64,000 bases of DNA from positions 47,264,255 to 47,328,254 of the forward strand of contig CM067555.1 in assembly GCA_034509755.1 (NCBI GenBank), read 5' to 3'. A program made the translations under genes and the position numbers. Under the pieces are notes generated by a model. The model made no database searches. It was not told the DNA's origin and saw only the letters and a list, made by a program, of their open reading frames with translations. The DNA comes from Anisodus tanguticus. Taxonomy: Eukaryota > Streptophyta > Magnoliopsida > Solanales > Solanaceae. Below, piece after piece: positions 23,708-32,546 of the stretch. Positions within the stretch are counted from its first letter, which is position 1; each line of letters starts with the position of its first letter.

Positions 23708-24060
23708 TTACACATAGCAATATCGAGTGCAATCGTCAATAAAGGTTATAAATTACCTTTTCCCACCGCGAGATAGTATTGACTTCATATCACATATATC
23801 TGTGTGGATTAAGTCTAAAGGATTTGAATTCCTATCAATAGACTTATATGTATGTTTAGCAAACTTAGATTCAACACAGATTTCACATTTTGATTTATTA
23901 CACTCGCAACCACTTTATATGTCCCAAAAAAAAAAACTACCTTTAGTACGAAGCAATAAGTTACTTCAATATTCTTCCTCTTTGCATATGTTCACACATT
24001 TATCCTCACTGGCATATCTAATCACGGGTTCACATGTCTATATTTACGAATCTAATTCTT

Positions 24061-24521
24061 GATAGTAAATGAAATAGTGGTCGGGCTTGAAAGCAAGGGA
24101 ATTCATTTTTGCTCTTAGATGTAGAAAATTTGCTTTTGGTTGGTGCTATAGTAAGAGCATTAGCTCTTCTCTTATATCCGTTGTTGAAGACGTTGTCTTA
24201 ACAAGATCCACAGCTATTGAATCCGTACAACAAACCATAGCGTGTCTCAAATTTGAAAGTACACTATATATCTATATGTGTAGTAAAAAGTTAGATATAC
24301 ATTTCAGAACTCACGTCTAAATTCTTAGTACAGTCAATTCCAATGTCACTTACCCCGTTGAGTCATCGGACGAATAGCATCATGCCACGACGAACATTAT
24401 TAAAGCAACATAGGACCAGAAAGAGTATAGAAAGATGTAAATCAGAGCCATGTCTTTGGAGAAATAATGGAGTTGGAGCTGATAATGAAGATGATGATCA
24501 TCGACGGGATGTGGCAACGAC
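24061..24521 (+). other. Unassigned stretch with a possible gene fragment cut by an LTR
   Basis: A plus-strand frame from 24343 encodes MPRRTLLKQHRTRKSIERCK followed by a short acidic part, and runs straight into the LTR at 24522. The RCKSEPC-like basic motif resembles some plant regulatory proteins, but I cannot name a family. It may be a truncated exon or chance. Confidence 0.25.
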
Positions 24522-25557
24522 TGTTGGAAATTTGCCTTTGGTGGGGAGGTGCGTCCACCCATATTTAATGATTTAAACACTAGGGTTCCGCATGTTGGAG
24601 GTTTTGTCTCTTCACACGTGCATAATCTACTAAGTGAGTAGATGACCGTAGGGCCAAGGATCGTCAAATTTCATTAAGAAATGAAAGAGATATTGGTCCA
24701 CGAAGTAACGTGTTTGAGGCATGAAAATATGGTGTGGGACAAATCTACCACATCGGTGGGAAAGCAAGAATTGTTCTCTTTATAAGTCTCAAAATTGCCT
24801 AAGGGTTTGGGACCCCAAGGGGTAACCCATGTGTTTGAAGGAGGGAGGACCTAGATGTGCTTGGGTTCGAGGCTAAGTCCACACGCGCGCCGCCCGTCCG
24901 TCCGGTCCGGGCCTTGGGGCTACTATCTTTTTGGACCCCAAACTATTTAGTATTTACAGTTTGATCCTTGAAGTTTCAGAAAGCCAACAATGTTGGCATT
25001 AAACTTCTGAAACGTTTTGCACTTACTACAAAACGTTTCTGGCCATGAATACCCATGATTACACCTCTTAAAGGGCCTCTTAATCACTCTCCTCCTCCTA
25101 AACACTATATAACCTTTTGAAACAAATTTGAGGAAAAGATATAGAGAAGAGAGAGGACGAAAAAACAAGAGAAAATTTGTCCAAAAGTGAGCAACAAAAA
25201 TAGAAAACTCTTCCTTCCTTTTCATTTTTCAGCAAGTCGTTTCGTGTTTGTTTTCTTCATCATAATCAACTTATTTGCTTTGTAGTGTTGATTAGTTGTT
25301 GTTTTATCTTGGGAGACTATTACCCGTTAACGTAAAAGCATATATACGAGACAATCTTGTCTTAAAGACAGAGAACCATCTCTCGACTCAGCCACAGTTG
25401 TAACAATTCAGATTTAGTGTTTCTTGATTTCGAGTTATCAAGATTCAAGACTCAACAAGCTTGCGGCAGTTCTGAACATTGACTTGTTTGTTTATCCTTT
25501 CGAACACTTGTAATATTTATTTACTTTCCGTACTGCTTTACATATCCAACAAAATCT
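24522..25557 (+). mobile_element. Lone LTR related to the 37.8-kb copia LTR
   Basis: Starts TGTTGGAAATTTGCCTTTGG and follows the LTR at 37766-38972 through ACCGTAGGGCCAAG, CCACATCGG, GGGACCCCAAGGGGTA, CCACACGCGCGCCGCC, and the end block CACTTGTAATA...CGTACTGCTTTA. The 3' end is approximate. No second LTR, primer site or clear target duplication is seen, so this is a solo or stranded LTR. A TATA-like CACTATATAAC lies at about 25103. Confidence 0.75.
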
Positions 25558-27158
25558 AAAACGGATTCAGTAGGTTCGACTGAACTCATCACTACGTACT
25601 TTCAGCTCAAATCACTTTACATATGCAAAATTGTCAAGAGTAACATGAATATTAGATTTGTTACTCTCTCCACATTATTGCTTCATGTATAGTGATTAAT
25701 TTCACTTTATTGTGATATTCAAATTATCTAGAAACAATGCCAAGACTGCAAATTGAAAAACAAAAAGAAAGAAAGTGATGAATTTGACTTGCAGAGCTCA
25801 TATTGTTGATATGTTGCTAAATAGATACTTATTTTTTCTCCATTGGTCTTATAGTAAAGTCGAGTGGACATCACATAAACTTCTAGTCGTTTCATAATGT
25901 ATTGTTTGTACTTATAATTATATAATATAATATTTGATTAATTTTTATTTTTTTTTGTTGACGAAGGAACCCGCAGCCGCTACTCTTTCGAGTGCGCATA
26001 GATAAACTCCCGACCGACGCAATAGCCTTTCAAACCACGTCGTCGATTAACCATACTTGTAAGCCATGTGTGATGTGTCAACCAAAGAAGGTTTATGCAA
26101 TCGAAGTCCGTGGCCTATATTTTATTGGTTACCCTTGCGGGTAATATTTGGATAGATTGACATGAGACAAAGGGGGACGGGTTTGAGGACTATATGTAAC
26201 GTTGGGATTGCAATGTGGCAGAAATTCCGAGGTAAGGCAGGGAGCTCTTACGTGGTGCAAGGTGGGCACGTTATGACAATTACTATTTGGAAAGTAAAAT
26301 CGGGGCGGGTTGTGTCTTCAACCCGTCCCGCCTAGTTTGTCGTCTCTAATTTGATGACATTAATGTTATACTAGTGGCACTAAGCCCGTTCTTTTAAAAC
26401 GGGCCCAATATCTATATAATAAATAATTTTTTTACGAAATAGATTTCTGAAGCATCAATGTTAATTTTTTATCCTATTAAAAGAATTCGTGCAAAAATAA
26501 CATTTAGCCATAATTTTCTTCATTCCTCTCCCTTCTCCGTTTGCTTGTCATCCTTACTCCTCCTCCTTCACATTTTTCTTCTTCTCCTTCAATACATTGA
26601 AAAAGTACTTCGAACTCCATTATTAATGTGAGTCGAAGGGACACAAGTTATCATATGTAGATTAAAAAGTAATGTAATACTAATTTGTTCACTTTTTTCA
26701 ATCGGTTGTTATATACCCGTAACAACATTTGACATTTAGATCTTATTTAATTGTTATAATAAACAAAAAATAATTTGAAAAATGATATTCATATTTTATG
26801 GTAGAATACATAAAGTCCACAATTTCATCTTTTAATTTCTCTTATTTCAAATTCACAACAGTTTTCGAAGTTCTATATTTCCTGTTCGAATATATAAATC
26901 TATTAAAGTTATGCATCTAATGAAATATAATTAATGGATTATATTAGTCAATATAAAACAATAAATTCATAGATATTTGAGTAAAGCCGATATAGAAATG
27001 CAACAGAGAGTACACCGTTAAAATAATGAATATTATTGTCATATGGAAAAAAAATGGTCATATAGAATTAAAATATATAACATAAAAAATTGGCTCCAAA
27101 AAAAACTTGTTTATTATAATGTACACAATGACTCCATAAAGAGGTTGAACGCATGTAT
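25558..27158. other. Unassigned intergenic stretch
   Basis: No gene supported. Bases 25965-26120 are more GC-rich (ACCCGCAGCCGCTAC...) and 26280-26340 carry an inverted pair GGGGCGGGTTG/CAACCCGTCCCG. Bases 26360-26410 contain the block CACTAAGCCCG...ACGGGCCCAATA with a small inverted repeat. I cannot assign these to elements. Confidence 0.4.
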
Positions 27159-27160
27159 TA

Positions 27161-27419
27161 CTCCCTCTGTCTCATATTAGTTGTCATGTTTCGCTTTTTC
27201 AGAGTCAATTTGATTGATCTTTGTAGCTACATTGAATTACGTTAATTCAATATGTTATAACTACAATTTAGATATTAAAAAACAATACGAAAAGTATTAT
27301 AAGTTGCAATTCTTCTCATATTAATATAGTGAATAAATATATTTTAAAATGATGGTAAAAGTTCATATAATTTGATTCTCAAAAAATAAAACATGACATG
27401 AATTTTGGGACAGAGGGAG
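27161..27419. mobile_element. Stowaway-like MITE, 259 bp
   Basis: Terminal inverted repeats CTCCCTCTGTC and GACAGAGGGAG, extended imperfectly inward (TTGTCATGTT/AACATGACATG), with TA on both outer sides (27159-27160 and 27420-27421). No coding capacity. TIR and TA duplication fit Tc1/mariner-derived Stowaway elements. Confidence 0.9.
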
Positions 27420-27421
27420 TA

Positions 27422-28670
27422 ACAAACTTATATCGAAAAATCAACTTATAACTCTGTTAAATTATGGAACTATGCATCTCTTCAACTTACAAACCTACAC
27501 AATCAATAAAAAATCTATCACAAAAAGAAAGTATACTTAAAGAAGAATAGTTAATAGGAGTAATACAAAAAACCACAAACTTTGTTAACAAAGAACTACT
27601 AATAACTTTGTTAATAAATGACTTGTTCTCACCCCGAATTCTGTTCTCTATCGTTTTATCGGATGATTGTATTGGGAGACAAATTGATTCCTTAACTTAA
27701 GCGATTTGGGATGCTAACGAAACTCTAATTTCCAGCAATAGGTTTCCCAACTACTCCAGAAAGCGTTAGGATGGTGGTATGAGTAAACTAAGAGGTAAGA
27801 AACATGAATGCATCTGAGTACGGTAAAGTAAAGGATAAATAAAGTAAATGATAAAGATAGATAAAAATTGAGTTATTTGATTGATTGTGTCGGTATATAC
27901 AAAGAATGATCATATTTATAGTACAAAAAAAGAAAAAAATTTGTACAACGTGATCCCCTATGTCAGCCATCAAGTAACCCACTAAGTTCAATGGCCGACT
28001 ATGGGGGAGGTGGTGCCGATTTTCTCGGCCTCTACTCCTCTTTCTCGGATAATGGTCATTTCTTTTAGCTATTGTTGGCCGTTACCGCTTCTAGGGGTCC
28101 GAAAACCCTTTTGACTTGGTCGTTGAAGCGTCTGCATCTGAGTGGATTCCAGTCGCACCTCTAACTAACAACTCGGTTAGGATGCCTTAGTAGCCGATGA
28201 CGTTATTGTAGTCGAGGGCTAGGAATAAATTCGGCTCTGAAACAGTTCGGTTATCACTGAATTCGGCTAAACACTTAAATTACTTTTGAGTGTTAACATG
28301 ACTACTAATAACTTTGCTAAATTCCTAAGGCTTCACGTTAAGCAGCTGAAGGATGATTGACTTCGTCCAACTTTCACTTCAGCGATGTACATCATAGACA
28401 AGCATAATTTTCATGAAATTCCACAATTACCCTCGCGGTGAAACATACATGTTGACGATGAGGTGCCTGCTATCCCCACTTGTAAATATATATTTTTGAT
28501 AACGGAAGAACTTTTATTTATGCTAAGTAGTTGTTACAGAGCCATAGGGGTGCCATGCATCATCGTACCAGAACTGGAACCAGGAGCATGAGACACTAGG
28601 TTACTACTAAAGGTAGGGGGCATGACATTGCCATTGTTAGTACTAGTAGACATTATATTACCATAGAGAG
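27422..28670. other. Unassigned intergenic stretch
   Basis: No gene or element boundary recognised. The stretch between 27990 and 28330 is less AT-rich and has GTCGGC/TTCGGCT-type words but no long frame. Confidence 0.4.
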
Positions 28671-28677
28671 TACTTAG

Positions 28678-28853
28678 TGTAAGATTGTAATAATCTTCCT
28701 TGGGGAGTCTTTCTCATTAATATAAATATATATAGTGTACAATGTGAAATCCTATTACAATAAGGATCCTTAATCTACCATAATTATACATCAGTAATTA
28801 CTACACAATATATGAGATATATTCTAATTATGGTATAATTATATGTACACGTT
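28678..28853 (-). repeat. 3' LTR of copia element C
   Basis: Minus-strand start AACGTGTACATATAATTATA and end TACAATCTTACA. The same LTR sequence builds both arms of the foldback at 30007-30320, which supplies the missing start TATTAACG. Confidence 0.8.
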
Positions 28854-28958
28854 TGGGAGGAGGCCGGACGCTAAGACTGAATCTAAAGTCGAAGAAGAGC
28901 TATCTAGGAAGACCTTTTGTGAATATATCCGCATATTGATATGAAGAAGGTACATGCA

Positions 28959-30500
28959 TCACCTTGACATGACCAAGGGCAACTTTCTCACGAACAAAGT
29001 GTATATCCATCTCAATATGTTTGGTTCACTGCTGCTGAACCAGGTTATGAGATAAATATATGGCGGATATGTTATCGCAGTAAACCAAAGACGTCTTGCG
29101 CAAGGGACATTGCAACTCCAAAAGAAGATTTTGTAGCCAATAGATCTCAGTAACAACATTAGCAACGCCTCTATACTCTGCTTCTGCACTCGAACGGGAT
29201 AGGGTGGTCTGCCTCTTGGCAGACCAAGAAATGAGATTATCCCCTAAGAACACACAGTAGCCGGAGGTGGAGCGTCTCGTGTATGGACAGCTTTCCCAAT
29301 CAGCATGCGTATATGATAACAACCTGATTGGTGCTGAGGGGTATATATGCAATCCATAATCAAGTGTGTCCTTAACGTATCGAATGATACGCTTAAGAGT
29401 AGTAAAATGAGGCTCCTTGGGGGCATGCATGAATAAGAATACCCGCTGAACAACATAAGTAATATCAGGCTTGGTGAAAGTAAGATATTGTACTGCACTT
29501 GCAAGACTCCTGTAAAGGGTGGGATCGGACACTTGATCACCATCATTAGCACTAAGCTTTGATTTGGAGTCAACCGGAGTGGACATTATCTTGCAGTTCG
29601 CCATTTTAGCCCTGTATACTATCTCCTCTACATACTTGCGCTGACACAAAAATATAATATATGCAGATGTAGTCACTAATATCCCCAAAAAATAACTCAA
29701 CTTCCCAAGTCAGTCATAGCAAATTCGATTTTAAGCAATGCAATAATCTCATTTTTCAACAAATTAGAGGAGGCAGTAAGCACAATGTCATCCACATATA
29801 ATAATAAATAAGCAATGCTACTACCTCGATGAAAAGTAAAGAGAAAATGATCACACTTGCTGCATACGAACCCAATTTGCATAATGTATTGTGCAAAACG
29901 ATCATACCACACTCGAGGGGCCTGTTTCAAACTATAGAGTGACTTACGAAGACGACATACATACTGGGGGCTGCTGGATGGACAAAATCAATCGGCTGGT
30001 GCATATTATTAACGTGTACATATAATTATACCATAATTAGAATATATTCCATATATTGTGTAGTAATTAGGGATGTATAATTATGGTAGATTAATGATCC
30101 TTATTGTAATAGAATTCCACATTGTACACTATATATATTTGTAAGATTGTAATAATCTCCCTTTGGAGAGTCTTTCTCATTAATACAAATATATATAGTG
30201 TACAGTGTGAAATCCTATTACAATAAGGATCCTTAATTTACCATAAGTATACATCACTAATTACTACACAATATATGGAATATATTCTAATTATGGCATA
30301 ATTATATATACACGTTAATACATATAAACAGTTTCTTTTAGATCACCATGTAGAAACACATTCTTCACATCAAGCTGATGAATAGGCCAATGCTTACCCA
30401 TAGCAATACTCAGAACTGTGCGAATGGTAGCCGATTTCACAACCGGACTGAACGTCTCACCACAATCAATACCCTTATGATGATTAGTGTCATTAGCCAC
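28959..30500 (-). pseudogene. Pol (RT and RNase H) of copia element C
   Basis: Minus-strand frames encode GVDCGETFSPVVKSATIRTV-like sequence and HQLDVKNVFLHGDLKE (30500-30321), RT with LLLYVDDIVLTAS (about 29815-29775), then LSYFLGILVTTSAY, KPDITYVVQRV, ADWESCPYTRRSTSGYCVFL, ISWSAKRQTTLSRSSAEAEY and LVYCDNISAIYLSHN (29700-29026). The foldback interrupts the RT codons just after VYM. Without it the frame rejoins at HQP. A deletion also removes part of the RT between 30003 and 29930. Confidence 0.85.
30007..30320. mobile_element. 314-bp foldback made of two opposed LTRs, with target duplication
   Basis: Left arm 30007-30143 and right arm 30184-30320 (137 bp each) are inverted copies of the element-C LTR start, from TATTAACG(TGTACATATAATTATACC). 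The 40-bp centre is the rest of the minus-oriented LTR (ending TCTTACA on the minus strand). So the unit is a 137-bp LTR piece joined to a full 181-bp LTR in reverse, with TGTA shared at the join. Both ends are flanked by CATAT (30002-30006 and 30321-30325), and the surrounding RT codons continue across it. This points to insertion as a unit with a 5-bp duplication. Confidence 0.85.
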
Positions 30501-31190
30501 AAGTCTAGCCTTATACTGTTCTAAGTCACCAATGTCTCTGTATTTGTGATGAAAAAGTCACATGCATCGGATCACATTCACCCCCTCCGATCGAGGAACC
30601 AAATCTCCAAGTGTGTTTTTTGTTAAAGCATTAAACTCCTCACACATGGCTGCATTCCAATTTGGGTCTAGTTTGGCTAATTTTGGGTTTTTGGGAATTG
30701 GGGATATGGTTTTTGTGGAAAGGTTAAATTGAACTTTAGGTTTGAAAATTCCGTGTTGGGCACGGGTTTCCATACGGTGTGAGGGGACAATTTGGGTATT
30801 TGTGCTGGTTATCGGGTATAGGTCACGGTGTGGGATTGGGTCCGGGTACGTGTTTGGTGTGTCGATGTGGCGGCTGGGTAAGGTTGCGGGTTGGGCAGTT
30901 TCTGGGTTCGACGACGGGTTTTGTGAAGGCATCGATCTTGGCAGATCGAGATGGGGTGAGATGGAGGATGTGGGGTATGTTGTCGGTGGGGGGTTGGGAC
31001 TGATGGGTTGGGTCGGTGTTCTGATCGTGGTGGTACGGTGTGGGTTTCCAGTGGCTTGAAGGGTTGCGGGGTTGCCTTGGGATGGTGTTGGTGACACCGT
31101 GATAGGGACGGTGATCAGTGGTGAAACCAAGACGGTGGGCCTATTGTCGGTGGTGGCAAGGGGCGGTATTTTTACGGAGAACGGGACGGT

Positions 31191-32290
31191 GACGGGACGT
31201 AGAGATGTGGTCGGTGATGGTTTAAGAAAGCTAATCTCCAGAACTGAAATGTTGTCTGGTTTAAGAAAGCTAATTTCAGACCTTGAAGAATAGCCCTTAA
31301 TTCCATTTCAGTGTGGGATAAAGCCGTGGTCTGAGCACAGAAGCCAACTACCCAGTAACCCGAATTTAGTAGTAGATATTTAGTTATTTTAATGTAAACA
31401 TGAAGTTACCAAATAAAAAGAATAACTAGTATTCCTAATTTTAAGACTATAAAAATTGTTACTTGAACCAGACAACATTTAGCAAGTTTACAACAACAAC
31501 AAAAATTAGTATTCATAATCATAAAGACAAATGAATATATATGACAAATCCATATTCGTGTTTACATCTAACCAAAGTAATTTATAATAATTAAGTAATT
31601 TAATGAAGTAAAAATATTCATTAATAAATCATAGTTAAGTGAAAGTTATACATGTCATGCATCTATTATTTTTAAAGAAATGTTTTTAATGTATATACAT
31701 GTATAATTTAGGTTTACTATGTTCTAATATTAAACTAATAGTAGCGTTTACACCAAGTTAATGAATGCATAATATGTGTTTGGACATAGAGTCTTACTAC
31801 TTAATCATGATTAATTAACATGTATTTTCATTTATAAAGTCACTTAACTATAATATGTGTACATGATTTGGTGAAAATATCTAGTTTGGATAAATATTTC
31901 CGGTTCAAACGCATGTCAGGCATCCCTTGATTTGGTGTGAACAACATAAGATAAGTTTTTACCATGAATGTATACTTGTATAATTGGGTTTACTATGTTT
32001 TAACATTAAACCAATCACTAATGTTTACATAAGTCAATAAATGCATAATATGTGTTTGGACATAGATTTTATTATTTAATCATGATTAATTAACATGCAT
32101 TTTCATCGTATAAAACCACCTAACTATATTATGTTTATATGATTTGGTTAAAACACCCGATACAGATAAATATTTTATGATCAAACATATGTTATTGATT
32201 TGGCGTAAACATAGCAGATAAGTGTTTAGCATGAATGTATACTTGTATAATTGGGATTTACTATTTTTAATATTAAACCAAACACTAGTT
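31191..32290. other. Non-coding stretch upstream of the cornichon gene with a 270-bp tandem repeat
   Basis: Bases 31219-31280 hold a short duplication (GGTTTAAGAAAGCTAAT twice). From about 31690 to 32290 there are roughly 2.3 tandem copies of a unit of about 270 bp: GCATAATATGTGTTTGGACAT occurs at 31767 and 32043, and CATGAATGTATACTTGTATA at 31963 and 32230. No gene here. Confidence 0.7.
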
Positions 32291-32497
32291 TTCTAGATTT
32301 ATAGTGATAATAATTTTAATAATTAATCAAAAACTTACTAATATATGATGTAATTAGTACTAATTATTTTTTTAATTATTGCGAGTCCGGCCAGATCAAC
32401 AAAACTATACGGACACCGGCTGGTCCAGAATAACATCTCGATAAACAAAAAGGGGCGCAATACGCACCCGGCGTTCCGATCACGATCTCCAGTTATC

Positions 32498-32535
32498 TCC
32501 AGTCTTATCGTGCGCCTCCAGTCTTATCGTGCGCC
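32498..32535 (+). repeat. 19-bp tandem duplication just upstream of the cornichon ATG
   Basis: TCCAGTCTTATCGTGCGCC occurs twice without a gap (32498-32516 and 32517-32535), ending 11 bases before the start codon, so it probably lies in the 5' UTR. Confidence 0.9.
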
Positions 32536-32546
32536 AGTAGGCTACA

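Larger units (their letters stand above)
20022..24060 (-). mobile_element. Truncated minus-strand copia retrotransposon with 3' LTR only
   Basis: Read on the minus strand: integrase (23707 to about 23039), RT (23154 to 22195), RNase H (22099 to 21430), a purine tract (ATGTGGGGGA), then the 3' LTR from 20839 down to about 20022. Gag, protease, the integrase N-terminus and the 5' LTR are absent. The LTR begins TGTTGGG and probably ends AGCAACA. The order and the YVDD motif identify copia; the lineage looks different from elements A-C. Frames are only lightly broken. Confidence 0.85.
28678..31190 (-). mobile_element. Truncated minus-strand copia element C (same family as B and D)
   Basis: On the minus strand: integrase-RT linker (31130-30558, with METRAQHGIFKPKVQFNLST and LAKLDPNWNAAMCEEF), RT (30500-29697, interrupted by the foldback at 30007-30320), RNase H (29700-28900), then a 3' LTR at 28853-28678 ending ACAATCTTACA. 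The LTR lacks its first bases (TGTATT) and the purine tract, lost in a small deletion after CCTCCTCCC. Gag, protease, most of integrase and the 5' LTR are missing. Confidence 0.85.

Noticed and set aside
30742..31293. Plus-strand frames of 73-105 codons
   Set aside because: They are antisense to the Pro-rich integrase-RT linker of copia element C.
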